This document shows, one piece after another, positions 24,198 to 33,168 of a DNA stretch of 33,969 nt. Source of the stretch: Salegentibacter tibetensis (GTDB lineage: Bacteria; Bacteroidota; Bacteroidia; Flavobacteriales; Flavobacteriaceae); the NCBI RefSeq assembly GCF_020164485.1, contig NZ_JAIQZA010000042.1, positions 1-33,969 of the forward strand. Direction: 5' to 3'. The position numbers were made by a program, and so were the translations under genes. Under the pieces are notes generated by a model that was given only the letters and a program-made list of their open reading frames with translations, did no database searches and was not told where the DNA came from. Each line of letters starts with the position of its first letter. Position 1 is the stretch's first letter.

Positions 24198-27146
24198 ATG
24201 GTAAAAGAGAAAAAATCACAAATTATTGATAATGCTTACCGTAAAACAGAGAAGGAAGTCATAAATGAACTTTCTACGGATCCTAAAAATGGCCTTTCGG
24301 ATAAGGAAGTCAAAAAGAGGAAAAAAGAATATGGTGCAAACGTTCTGGAAGAACAAAAAGAACGCAGCATCTGGCAAATAATTCTTGCTCAGTTAAACAA
24401 CCCTATTGTATATCTCTTAACCGCAGCGGCAATTCTGGCATTGCTATTTGGTGATTATGCTGAGGGTATAGCCATATTTATCGTACTCATCATAAATACG
24501 CTTATAGGTTTTTGGATGGAATTTAAAGCCCAAAAGTCTATGGAAGCCCTGAAAAAGATGGATAAAATAGAGGCAAGACTGTTACGAAATGGGGAGATAG
24601 TAAAAATTAATGCCGAAGAAATTGTTCCCGGGGATATTTTGCTGGTTGAAGCCGGTGATTTAATTTCTGCCGATGCCCGAATTCTGGAAGCAACCGAATT
24701 AGCTATAGATGAATCCCCGCTAACCGGGGAATCTGTTCCTATTACAAAATCTGCTGAACCTATTGAAGAAGAAAAACAAGTTGCTGACAGAATAAATATT
24801 CTCTATAAGGGGACTGCGGTCACAGGAGGAACGGCTAAAGCTGTGGTATATAGCACCGGTATGGATACCGAACTCGGAAGTATTTCGGCCATGGTTGGCG
24901 AAGAAAAGAAGGATGAGATCCCGTTAAACCAAAAGCTCAATAAACTTACCAGGCACTTAATTTTTGTGACAATTGGCCTGGCTGTTGCTTTCCTGATTTT
25001 TGGTTATCTCTCGGGCAAAGAACTTTATATTTTAATTCAAACTTCTATTGCCTGGACTATTGCTGCGATCCCTGAGGGACTTCCAATCGTAGCCAGTATT
25101 GCCCTTGCCCGGGGAATGCTTAGGCTGGCAAAAAAGAACGTTATCGTCAAAAAACTCGAGGCAGTAGAAACGCTTGGGGAAACCACCGTAATTTTTACCG
25201 ATAAAACCGGAACGCTCACAAAAAACCAACTCACCGTAGACACCTTTTATTTTCCGGGGGATATAAGGATGAGTGTAGACTGGCACTCTGGCAAGCAGCC
25301 GGAAATGAAAGAAGAAAAGGAACCAGAGGAAAACACTAATTTTAAGCACATCTTTAAAATTTCGATGCTCGCTAATGATGCTACGCTAGAAGGAGAAGAA
25401 GAAATTCAGGACAAAGACGAGCAATCTTTTGAAGATAATAATGATGAAGAACAGCAGGAAGCTTCAGAAAATGCTAAAAAAGAGGAGTCAGCAGTCACTG
25501 CTGAATCAGAAGACAAATCTACATCAAAAGAAGACTCTGACAGGGCTTCTTCATCACAACCTATTTCATCTAAAAAACAAAAAGAAGAGATAAATCAGGA
25601 CTTTACCGAGGAGGAAGAAAACGGTGATGAATATGGGGAAAATGAAAGCGGTAAAGGAGAAGGAGATCCGTTGGAAATTGCCCTACTAAATTACACCAGT
25701 AAATTCAACAAAGACCGGTATAAAAAATACCGCAATCTGGAAAGAAAACTTCATGATCCCTTCGATTCTGAATCTATGGTAATGGGATCGGTTAATAAGG
25801 ATGAAGACGGAAAGGGATTTTATGTTGCCGGAAAAGGAGCTGCCCATGCCATTTTGGAGCGATCAGCAAAAATTCTTGAAAATGGTGAGGAAAAAGAGCT
25901 TTCAGAAAAAGATAAAGAGTTCTGGAATAACAAAAATGATGAACTTTCTGATGAAGGATTACGGGTTTTAGGTTTTGCTTTCAAAAAAACCGATTCTCTC
26001 CCTGAAGATGAGGAATTTCTTCAGGATCTAACATTTGCCGGCCTAATCGGTTTTCTGGACCCGCCAAGAAAAGAGGTAGCAGAGGCTATTACTACCTGTA
26101 GAGAAGCCGGGATTAAAGTAATTATGGTAACCGGCGATCATCCCGGAACCGCCCGAAATGTTGGGGAACAGGTGAAAATTTATGAAGATAAAGGAGGTGA
26201 AAATTCGGGAATAATTAAGGGAATAGACCTCAATGAAAAACTGGAAAATGAAAAAGATTCCGGTATTACCGAAACTGCAATCTTTTCGCGTGTAGATCCA
26301 TCCCAGAAATTGAGCTTAATAAAATATTTCCAGGAAAAAGGAGAAATTGTTGGCATGACGGGTGATGGTATTAATGACGCCCCAGCCTTAAAAAGGGCCA
26401 ACATAGGAATAGCCATGGGAAAACGCGGTACCCAGGTTGCCCAGGAGGTATCAGATATGGTTTTAAAAGATGATACCTTTAGTTCTATTGTTCAAGCCAT
26501 CGAGCAGGGACGGATCATCTTTGGAAATATCCGGAAATTCATAATTTATCAGTTATCCTATCACTTAAGCGAGATTTTGATTATTGCCTCTATAAGTTTT
26601 GGATTACTGGCCTTACCCCTGCTCCCTCTTCAATTGCTTTTTCTTAACCTGCTTTCAGATGTGTTTCCGGCACTCGCACTTGGTGTGGGAGAAGGGAACC
26701 CCGGTATCATGAAAAAACCACCCAAAGACCCGGCAGAACCCATAATAACCAGAAAAAACTGGATGCAGGTAGCGTTATATGGCGTAATTCTTACAATTTG
26801 CATAACCGGCGCCTATTTATATGCTCATTTTGTATGGGAAGAATCTGAAGAAATCACCAATAATGTAGCTTTTTTCAGCCTTGCTTTTGCCCAGTTGCTT
26901 CATGTTTTCAATATGCGTGACGCCACAGAGAATCTTTTTAACAACCAGGTTACCCGTAATAAATTTATCTGGTATGCCCTTGCTTTCTGTGCTGCGGCAC
27001 TAGTAGCAGCTTACCATATTCCTGCTATTTCTGAGGTTCTTTCTTTCCAGGAACTTGAAATGCGCATCTGGGGATTAATATTAATAACCAGCATAATACC
27101 TTTAATTATTATACAGTTAATCAAACTAATTAGAAAAGACTTTTAA
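24198..27146 (+). CDS. P-type cation-transporting ATPase (P2, Ca2+-ATPase type) with an acidic insert
   Basis: 982 aa, versus roughly 880-900 for bacterial relatives. The N-terminal cation ATPase domain begins about residue 12. The actuator motif TGES is at 176-179, and M4 has AIPEGLPIVASIALARGMLR as in SERCA-like pumps. The phosphorylated aspartate is D335 in DKTGTLTKNQ, the hinge GDGINDAP is at 722-729, and M6 has NLLSDVFPALALGVGEGN. Ten membrane helices are expected. It should pump Ca2+ (or Mn2+/Mg2+) out of the cytoplasm with ATP; ion choice is uncertain because M6 reads LLSD rather than LVTD. Residues about 396-488, in the nucleotide-binding domain just before GDPLEIALL, form a low-complexity Glu/Asp/Ser/Lys insert. 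The stop is 1 bp before pfkB, so the two are co-translated. Confidence 0.93.
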   Translation: MVKEKKSQIIDNAYRKTEKEVINELSTDPKNGLSDKEVKKRKKEYGANVLEEQKERSIWQIILAQLNNPIVYLLTAAAILALLFGDYAEGIAIFIVLIINTLIGFWMEFKAQKSMEALKKMDKIEARLLRNGEIVKINAEEIVPGDILLVEAGDLISADARILEATELAIDESPLTGESVPITKSAEPIEEEKQVADRINILYKGTAVTGGTAKAVVYSTGMDTELGSISAMVGEEKKDEIPLNQKLNKLTRHLIFVTIGLAVAFLIFGYLSGKELYILIQTSIAWTIAAIPEGLPIVASIALARGMLRLAKKNVIVKKLEAVETLGETTVIFTDKTGTLTKNQLTVDTFYFPGDIRMSVDWHSGKQPEMKEEKEPEENTNFKHIFKISMLANDATLEGEEEIQDKDEQSFEDNNDEEQQEASENAKKEESAVTAESEDKSTSKEDSDRASSSQPISSKKQKEEINQDFTEEEENGDEYGENESGKGEGDPLEIALLNYTSKFNKDRYKKYRNLERKLHDPFDSESMVMGSVNKDEDGKGFYVAGKGAAHAILERSAKILENGEEKELSEKDKEFWNNKNDELSDEGLRVLGFAFKKTDSLPEDEEFLQDLTFAGLIGFLDPPRKEVAEAITTCREAGIKVIMVTGDHPGTARNVGEQVKIYEDKGGENSGIIKGIDLNEKLENEKDSGITETAIFSRVDPSQKLSLIKYFQEKGEIVGMTGDGINDAPALKRANIGIAMGKRGTQVAQEVSDMVLKDDTFSSIVQAIEQGRIIFGNIRKFIIYQLSYHLSEILIIASISFGLLALPLLPLQLLFLNLLSDVFPALALGVGEGNPGIMKKPPKDPAEPIITRKNWMQVALYGVILTICITGAYLYAHFVWEESEEITNNVAFFSLAFAQLLHVFNMRDATENLFNNQVTRNKFIWYALAFCAAALVAAYHIPAISEVLSFQELEMRIWGLILITSIIPLIIIQLIKLIRKDF

Positions 27147-27147
27147 G

Positions 27148-28080
27148 ATGAAGATTGTAACCCTAACCCTAAACCCGGCTCTCGACAAAAGCACTTATAT
27201 TGAAAAGCTGAAGCCAGAAAAAAAATTACGATGTGAAGAACCCACTTATGAACCCGGCGGAGGGGGCATAAATGTTTCCCGGGCGATAAATATTCTGGGA
27301 GGTGAATCTCTTGCTATATACACTGCAGGAGGCCCTACCGGAGAGAAAATTCAAAATCTTTTAAAGAAAGAGAGCATTAATCAACAGCTAATTTTCATAG
27401 AAAATGAAAGAAGGGAAAATCTGGTGGTATTGGACCGATCTACAAATAACCAGTACCGTTTTGGAATGCCAGGAAGTAAAATAAGCAAAGAAGATTTGCA
27501 GAAATGCCTTGATGCCTTGAAGGAATTACCCGATGATGTAGAATACCTTGTGGCCAGTGGAAGCCTTCCACCTGGTGCTCCCGATAATTTTTACGGAGAG
27601 ATTGCCAGAATTGCAAAAGAACGAAATATTAAATGTGTAATAGATACTTCGGGTAAAGCTTTAACAAAAGCCGCCGAAGCCGGAGTTTGCATAATGAAAC
27701 CTAACCTTGGTGAATTGAGCAGTCTTGCAGGAAAAGAAAAAATTTCAGGATTGGAACAGGAAGAAATCGCCAAAAAAGTAATTTCTGAAGGAAAAGCTGA
27801 AACTCTCATCGTTTCGCTGGGTGCAAGAGGAGCCATGTTAGCCACAAAGGATAAAATAGCATATGTGGTGCCGCCAACTGTAAAACAAGAAAGTACTGTA
27901 GGTGCGGGAGACTCCATGGTGGCCGGTATAATCCTGTCCCTTTCCAGAGGTGATAAATTAATGGATGCCGTTTATTGGGGAGTAGCTGCAGGTACAGCCG
28001 CAACATTGACCCCGGGGTCTGAACTTTGCCGAAAAAAGGATGTAGAAACTATTTTTAAATGGCTTAAAGAAAAAGAATGA
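27148..28080 (+). CDS. pfkB: 6-phosphofructokinase, PfkB family (type II)
   Basis: 310 aa, closely following E. coli PfkB in length and order of motifs: ITLTLNPALDKS-like start (MKIVTLTLNPALDKSTY), KLRCEEPTYEPGGGGINVSR (about 26-45), QYRFGMPG, VASGSLPPGAP, IMKPNLGELSSLAG, and the anion-hole/catalytic motif VGAGDSMVAG with D255. The EPGGGGINVSRA and PPTVKQESTVGAGDSM blocks favour fructose-6-phosphate kinase over the 1-phosphofructokinase FruK branch. No Fru PTS genes are nearby. The reaction is fructose-6-phosphate plus ATP to fructose-1,6-bisphosphate. It starts 1 bp after the P-ATPase stop. Confidence 0.9.
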   Translation: MKIVTLTLNPALDKSTYIEKLKPEKKLRCEEPTYEPGGGGINVSRAINILGGESLAIYTAGGPTGEKIQNLLKKESINQQLIFIENERRENLVVLDRSTNNQYRFGMPGSKISKEDLQKCLDALKELPDDVEYLVASGSLPPGAPDNFYGEIARIAKERNIKCVIDTSGKALTKAAEAGVCIMKPNLGELSSLAGKEKISGLEQEEIAKKVISEGKAETLIVSLGARGAMLATKDKIAYVVPPTVKQESTVGAGDSMVAGIILSLSRGDKLMDAVYWGVAAGTAATLTPGSELCRKKDVETIFKWLKEKE

Positions 28081-28231
28081 TCTCCTAAAACCTGTTTTTC
28101 ACAGGGCTTCACTCTATTTTACATCACTCTGGCTTTTTAGGCAATTTAATTAGGCATATTTATTTTTAACAAAAACAAAATATTTTTATAATTATTTAAA
28201 AATCAGTAAATTAATATAAAAATAGAGAGAT
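28081..28231. other. Spacer between pfkB and the DoxX gene
   Basis: The 151 bp are AT-rich. They contain a weak CCTGT...ACAGG hairpin at about 28091-28105 without a proper T-run. The promoter of the DoxX gene may lie at about 28150-28210, but I see no clear boxes. Confidence 0.4.
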
Positions 28232-28654
28232 ATGTTAAGTATTAAATCATTAAATAAGTGGGCCAATGCGCATACTTATTATTTTATCGACATTTTGAGA
28301 GTAGCTCTTGGTGTTTTCCTTTTTATAAAAGGCATCAACTTTATTGCTCAAACCGAAACACTCATCGAACTCATAAAACCACTTCAGGGTTTTGCAGGTA
28401 CGATGATTACTGTACATTATGTAGCCTTTGCCCATTTAATTGGAGGTATACTTATAGCTGTTGGATTACTTACCCGTTGGGCTGTGCTTGTACAGCTTCC
28501 CATCATTTTTGGTGCAATTTTAATCAACTTTGTAGGAGTTATGCAACCCGGCAGGTTACTGGAAGCAAGTATTGTATTGATTTTAAGTTTGTTTTTCCTG
28601 TTTTATGGATCTGGAAAACATTCTACCGATTATATTATGAAGATGAACCAGTAA
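28232..28654 (+). CDS. DoxX family membrane protein
   Basis: 140 aa with four hydrophobic helices at about 16-36 (YYFIDILRVALGVFLFIKGI), 60-80 (VHYVAFAHLIGGILIAVGLL), 84-105 and 112-130. The RVALGVFLFIKGI opening, the AHLIGGILIAVGLLTRWA block and the PIIFGAILIN segment are typical of DoxX/DoxD-related proteins. Members are linked to redox and quinone-associated functions in some bacteria, but this subgroup has no assigned role. It may be read from its own promoter, since 151 bp separate it from pfkB. It converges on the M24 peptidase gene with 20 bp between stops. Confidence 0.85.
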   Translation: MLSIKSLNKWANAHTYYFIDILRVALGVFLFIKGINFIAQTETLIELIKPLQGFAGTMITVHYVAFAHLIGGILIAVGLLTRWAVLVQLPIIFGAILINFVGVMQPGRLLEASIVLILSLFFLFYGSGKHSTDYIMKMNQ

Positions 28655-28674
28655 CATAAATTTCATTTAGAACT

Positions 28675-29994
28675 TTATTTCGCCGAAATCACCAGGAGTT
28701 CGGTTTGGCGGGTATTGACGTATTCGAAACCATCCTCTCCCCAAAACCCCGCTTCCTCCAGCATAATTCTCACGTCCTGGTCCCACTCTTCCAAAAATAC
28801 GCTGGTATTGAGTTCTATCGCATAAACCGTATTTTCATTTAATGGATATTCTCCACTTCCGGGCACGCCTTCCTGTGAATCCCACATCCCGATAGTGGTC
28901 CCGGCAGAATGCCCGTATAAACCCAGAGGATGAGTATAGATCATCGGTCTTAAACCTTCTTCTTTGGCCTGATTTAAACTTCCCAAAAGAATTTGATTTC
29001 CGGTTCTTCCGGTTTCGAAATTTCCGGTTAAAATATCCTGAAGCCTATTTCCCTTTTCAAATGCTTTTTTAAGATAATCAGGAGCTTCGGTTTCCCCAGG
29101 TTTTAAAACATACGCCATTTGCTGACAATCGGTATTCAGTCTTAAATACGTGATCCCAAAATCACATTGTAGCAAATCTCCCGGGTAAATGAGCTTTCTT
29201 TCCTTATTCGAGGAAAAAGCCGAAATATGATCTTCCAGGGCTTCTTCATCCCGCTGAATAGAAACAGTTGGATGAAACCAGGTTTCCAGCCCCAGGTCAG
29301 TAACTTTTTGGCGCATCCACCATACCACATCTTCGGTGGTGGTTTCGCCGGGAGTAATCACCCTTTCGCTGAAAGCCTCTCTAATAATTTCTTTGGTAAT
29401 TTTTACCAATTCAGGATATATCTCCATTTCCATTTCGCTTCTGGTTTCAATCCACCCTATAGCCAAATCTTCAGCCGAAACGAGTCGGTCTTTATAAACA
29501 GCCGGTAAATGATCTATAAATTCTTCAGAATCGGTTTTCACAAGGCCATCGGCCAGACCATAATCCTTAGAAAAGTTCAATGCAATTCTTTGTGGGTCTC
29601 GTTTTTCAATAATGTCGATAAGCGCTTCCCACTGCTCAGGTTGTTCCTCAGGATTCCAGGCGCCTTCAATGCTTTCTCCCACTTCATAGCGGGCAACAGC
29701 AAGTCTTTCAAGACTATTTGCTTCTTTGTTTCTGTAAAATACCAGAATGGTACGTCGGCGGGCATTCAGCCAGGTGGCAGGAAGCATTGTACGCAGCACG
29801 GGATCTTCATTATATTCCCGGGAAATCACCACCCACATGTCTACTTCTTTCCTGTCCATTATACCGGGCAGAAGATTTTCAAATTTATCCTTCAGAATTT
29901 CATTTACAAGTGTTGCTCTATCCTGCTCTGGAAGAATCTGAGCTGTTGTTTTTAAAACACTTAGCAGTCCAATTAATAAGAAAATTTTATACAT
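28675..29994 (-). CDS. Exported M24-family metallopeptidase (Xaa-Pro aminopeptidase-like)
   Basis: 439 aa. The N-terminus MYKIFLLIGLLSVLKTTAQ is a signal peptide, so the enzyme is periplasmic or outer-membrane associated. An N-terminal creatinase-like domain covers about 22-180. The pita-bread domain carries the expected dinuclear metal ligands: D278 (LLQCDFG), D289 (LNTDCQQMAY), H355/H362 (HPLGLYGHSAG), E394 (YAIELNT) and E413/E414 (IMLEEAGF). It should cleave N-terminal Xaa-Pro bonds. It is the last gene of the minus-strand operon with the men genes, 8 bp after menE. Confidence 0.92.
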   Translation of the reverse strand: MYKIFLLIGLLSVLKTTAQILPEQDRATLVNEILKDKFENLLPGIMDRKEVDMWVVISREYNEDPVLRTMLPATWLNARRRTILVFYRNKEANSLERLAVARYEVGESIEGAWNPEEQPEQWEALIDIIEKRDPQRIALNFSKDYGLADGLVKTDSEEFIDHLPAVYKDRLVSAEDLAIGWIETRSEMEMEIYPELVKITKEIIREAFSERVITPGETTTEDVVWWMRQKVTDLGLETWFHPTVSIQRDEEALEDHISAFSSNKERKLIYPGDLLQCDFGITYLRLNTDCQQMAYVLKPGETEAPDYLKKAFEKGNRLQDILTGNFETGRTGNQILLGSLNQAKEEGLRPMIYTHPLGLYGHSAGTTIGMWDSQEGVPGSGEYPLNENTVYAIELNTSVFLEEWDQDVRIMLEEAGFWGEDGFEYVNTRQTELLVISAK

Positions 29995-30002
29995 ATATAG
30001 AA

Positions 30003-31100
30003 TCAGTTCACCTTGCTCTTAACGGTATTGTCTCTATGGATTTTCCCTGTGTGGGTTTCCTCAAATTTTTCAATAAAATAGATTTTTTTAGGCCGTTCGT
30101 ATTTTTCCAGGCTTTTTAATTCCCTAATCTCCTGCTCTAATTTGTGAAGAAGATCTTCTGAAAATTCATTTTCTACAAACAGCACCAGTTTTTCGCCAAG
30201 GGAATCATCTGGCATTGAAGTTACAAATAAGCGCTGATCTATAATTTTGGAAAGCTTTTTTTCTATTTGTTCGGGATGAAGTTTTATTCCCCCGGAATTA
30301 ATCACGTTATCTAACCTTCCTTTCCAAATAAATTTCTTGTAAGTAAGAATTTCAACCACATCATTAGTGGTAATAACTTCATCTGAAAGTCTTGGAGCTT
30401 TAATAACCAAACAGCCACGTTTATCCTGCGAAATATTGATGTTTGGCAGCACTTTAAATGGTCGGTTTTTTTTCTTATTCTTTGAAGGATTTAATCTTTT
30501 TGCAGCAATATGGGTAACGGTTTCGGTCATCCCATAAGTTTCATAAACTTTGGTACTTACTTCCTTTACCATCTTTTGAAGCCTTGGAGAAACAGCCCCA
30601 CCGCCAACAATAAGTTTTTTTACAAGGTGTAAACGCCCAACCGAATTATCCAGCTGAAACGGCGTCATCGCACAAAAATCATAACGTTTAAAAACCTGGT
30701 CTAATGGGTTAGAAGAAGGAGGAACCATATCTAATTGCCAGCCCAATACCATAGCGCGAACCAACATCATTTTTCCGGCAATATAGGTTGCAGGTAAACA
30801 TAACAGTGCGGTAGTTTTTTCGGGTAAGTCAAAGAAGCGGGAAGTTGCAATGGCAGAATTGATCATATGCTCCTTTTTGATCCTAATAATTTTTGGCTTT
30901 CCGGTTGAGCCCGATGTTTTCACCTCAATATACTTAGAGGGCTTAATCCAGTCTAATAGGAATCCTCCTACTTTTTCTTCAAAAGCTTCTCCTTCCTTTA
31001 TAAAACTATAAGCCACTAAATGCAATTCGGCATTTGTGAAATGTCGTTTATTCAGCCTAAAATCGGGATGGGTTTCCGGTACTTTATACTTATCTGCCAT
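30003..31100 (-). CDS. menE: o-Succinylbenzoate-CoA ligase (MenE-like AMP-binding enzyme)
   Basis: 365 aa from the ATG at 31100 (MADKYKVPETHPDF); a TTG at 31112 would add four residues. It is an ANL-superfamily adenylating enzyme with the P-loop VKTSGSTGKPKIIRIKKEHM, the A5 motif VYETYGMTETVTHIA, the hinge WKGRLDNVINSGGIKLHPEQ, and a C-terminal lysine in THTGKIHRD. It is shorter than E. coli MenE (451 aa), lacking much of the N-terminal subdomain, a compact form I recall for Bacteroidota. It activates o-succinylbenzoate for menaquinone synthesis. menC, the preceding pathway step, lies two genes upstream, which supports the assignment. Confidence 0.88.
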   Translation of the reverse strand: MADKYKVPETHPDFRLNKRHFTNAELHLVAYSFIKEGEAFEEKVGGFLLDWIKPSKYIEVKTSGSTGKPKIIRIKKEHMINSAIATSRFFDLPEKTTALLCLPATYIAGKMMLVRAMVLGWQLDMVPPSSNPLDQVFKRYDFCAMTPFQLDNSVGRLHLVKKLIVGGGAVSPRLQKMVKEVSTKVYETYGMTETVTHIAAKRLNPSKNKKKNRPFKVLPNINISQDKRGCLVIKAPRLSDEVITTNDVVEILTYKKFIWKGRLDNVINSGGIKLHPEQIEKKLSKIIDQRLFVTSMPDDSLGEKLVLFVENEFSEDLLHKLEQEIRELKSLEKYERPKKIYFIEKFEETHTGKIHRDNTVKSKVN

Positions 31101-31161
31101 ATTTAAAACCAAATATGTTACATTTCTCTATAAGGAAAGTTAGCAAATTGTAATGATAAAT

Positions 31162-32103
31162 TTAACCTTCTTCTGAAAGTTTTAAGGTTTCGGGCTTTTC
31201 TACTTTTCCGAAGAGTTTATTCTTCCAATCACTCCAACCATATTTTTTAGCCATTATAAATAGGAAAAGTGGGTAAATTATGAATACTGGCACCAAAACA
31301 TCCAGGCCGGCAGTAGGGTCTGAAAGATCCTTAAAAATAGATTCGGTTTGGAAAGCTGTCCAGTCGGCAGTGATTAGCAATGCCGCTACAAGATTGTTTC
31401 CTGCGTGAAAACCCAGTGCCAATTCCATTCCTTCATCCATTAGGGTTATTATTCCTAATAAGAATCCTGTACCTATATAATAGATCATAACTAAATTTCC
31501 CATTTGGGTAACTTCAGGATTAAAGAAATGCAATCCTCCAAAACATACCGAAGTCACAATCAATGGAAGCCACCGATTTTTCACCAGTGTTCCAAGCCCC
31601 TGCATAAAATATCCTCTAAATAAATATTCTTCAAAACTCGTCTGTAATGGAATCATTATAATTGCGATCACCAGCAATATTGCAAACGGAACCGGTTGAA
31701 AATTTATCAGGAAATCTTCAGGATTCACTGCGTATTCTACCAAAGTAACTATAACGGTAAAGGCAGCTACAAGACCAAAACCAAACCAAACACGACCCCA
31801 ATCTACTTTTTTACGGCTGGTGGTAAGTGATCTTATAGGCTGATTATGTAATAATTTTACAACAAGCAACAACACGCCAAGACCGGCGGCAAAAGTGAGC
31901 AGAATTAAAAAAAAAGTAAGGTTAGAATCCAAAACCTGCATAATTTCGGTTTCAGTCATTTCTGCTATCTCCATTCCGCGCTCCAGGAAAACAGCTACGC
32001 CTAAAGGGATTTGACCTATAATTACACCCCCGACTACTAAAATGGTTCCAATAATATACCTCCAGAAATCATGGCGGTATTTAAAAGCTTCTGCTATATA
32101 CAT
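31162..32103 (-). CDS. CPBP-family intramembrane metalloprotease (Abi / RCE1-like)
   Basis: 313 aa with about eight membrane helices. The family motifs are present in order: motif 1 SFEEYLFRG with E158, E159 and R163; motif 2 FGGLHF with H192; motif 3 GFHAGNN with H233. These residues form the presumed metal site of CAAX protease/bacteriocin-processing enzymes. The substrate is unknown. It sits between menC (3 bp gap) and menE, an arrangement I recall from several flavobacteria, so it is probably a long-standing member of the operon rather than an insertion. Confidence 0.92.
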   Translation of the reverse strand: MYIAEAFKYRHDFWRYIIGTILVVGGVIIGQIPLGVAVFLERGMEIAEMTETEIMQVLDSNLTFFLILLTFAAGLGVLLLVVKLLHNQPIRSLTTSRKKVDWGRVWFGFGLVAAFTVIVTLVEYAVNPEDFLINFQPVPFAILLVIAIIMIPLQTSFEEYLFRGYFMQGLGTLVKNRWLPLIVTSVCFGGLHFFNPEVTQMGNLVMIYYIGTGFLLGIITLMDEGMELALGFHAGNNLVAALLITADWTAFQTESIFKDLSDPTAGLDVLVPVFIIYPLFLFIMAKKYGWSDWKNKLFGKVEKPETLKLSEEG

Positions 32104-32106
32104 TTA

Positions 32107-33141
32107 CTAAAAATTAAATTCCCAACTCTTAGCTGGATTATATTGAATATTTCCCTTTTCTACTTTCAAAGGACTTTCTATATTATTGGTGTATAAACTT
32201 CCGGTACCCAAGCCCTGCGGCATTTTATTATTTTTGGCATAGGTGAATTGCGAAATTGCATTTAGCCCCACATTACTTTCTAATGCACTGGTAATCCACC
32301 AGCCAATATTGTTTTCTTCGGCTAAATCAATCCACTCTTGTGTACCTTTAAAACCACCAATCAAACTTGGCTTTAAAATAATATATTGAGGTTTAATTGT
32401 TTGTAACAATTCTTGCTTTTTCGTTACATCAAAAACCCCAATCAATTCTTCATCTAAAGCAATTGAAAGCGGGGTTTTCCGGCATAAATCTGCCATCACT
32501 TTCCATTGCCCCTGTTTTATGGGTTGTTCTATACTATGCAATTGAAATTCGCTTAAACGCTTCAGCTTTTTCAAAGCTTCTTCAGGTTTAAAAGCCCCGT
32601 TGGCATCTACGCGCAATTCTATTTCTTCGGAAGAAAACTCAGAGCGTATATATTTTAAAAGCTCCAGTTCGGTTTCAAAATCTATGGCACCAATTTTCAT
32701 TTTAATACAGTCAAAACCGGCTTCAATCTTTTCCTGAATCTGGGATTTCATATATTCCTTTTCTCCCATCCAGATAAGTCCGTTGATTGGAATTGAAGCT
32801 TTTCCTTTAGTAAATTCAGAAGGAAATATTTCAAAAGGATTTCCGGAAATTAAAGACTTAAAAGCCATTTCTACACCAATTTGAATACTGGGAAATTCCT
32901 TTAATTCCTCCCAGAGCATAGTTTCGCCTAAATTAATATTGTTGCAAACCCATTGTAACTTTTCTTCATAATCTGGCCGGTCATCTATGCTAAGACTTCT
33001 AAGAATCCCACATTCACCATAACCGATTTTATCACCATCGGTTATTTTTAGAAACCAGGTTTCTTTTGTAGTAAGAACGCCCCGCGAAGTTCCGCTGGGG
33101 CGTTTAAAATTTAAGATATACCTTTTGTAATCTGCCTGCAT
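32107..33141 (-). CDS. menC: o-Succinylbenzoate synthase
   Basis: 344 aa, enolase superfamily. The catalytic set is visible: KxK with K147 and K149 (DCIKMKIGA), metal ligands D179 (LRVDANGAF), E205 (HSIEQPIKQG) and D230 (SIALDEEL), and the acid/base K257 (IILKPSLIGG). It dehydrates SHCHC to o-succinylbenzoate in menaquinone synthesis. The capping domain is at about 1-115 (RYILNFKRPSGTSRGVLTTK). The family is hard to separate from dipeptide epimerases by sequence alone; the nearby menE decides it. It starts 27 bp after the UPF0173 gene. Confidence 0.93.
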   Translation of the reverse strand: MQADYKRYILNFKRPSGTSRGVLTTKETWFLKITDGDKIGYGECGILRSLSIDDRPDYEEKLQWVCNNINLGETMLWEELKEFPSIQIGVEMAFKSLISGNPFEIFPSEFTKGKASIPINGLIWMGEKEYMKSQIQEKIEAGFDCIKMKIGAIDFETELELLKYIRSEFSSEEIELRVDANGAFKPEEALKKLKRLSEFQLHSIEQPIKQGQWKVMADLCRKTPLSIALDEELIGVFDVTKKQELLQTIKPQYIILKPSLIGGFKGTQEWIDLAEENNIGWWITSALESNVGLNAISQFTYAKNNKMPQGLGTGSLYTNNIESPLKVEKGNIQYNPAKSWEFNF

Positions 33142-33168
33142 ATATTTTTATTGCGGAGCAAGCCTAAA

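Noticed and set aside
28130-28145. CTGGCTTTTTAGGCAA as a sigma54-type promoter for the DoxX gene
   Set aside because: The spacing between GG and GC is 8 nt instead of 10.
28258-28659. Plus-strand ORF of 133 codons in a second frame of the DoxX gene
   Set aside because: It is a cysteine- and aromatic-rich out-of-frame shadow. The DoxX frame has four clear membrane helices and family motifs.
29509-29955. Plus-strand ORF of 148 codons
   Set aside because: It is antisense to the M24 peptidase, where metal-binding residues confirm the minus-strand frame.
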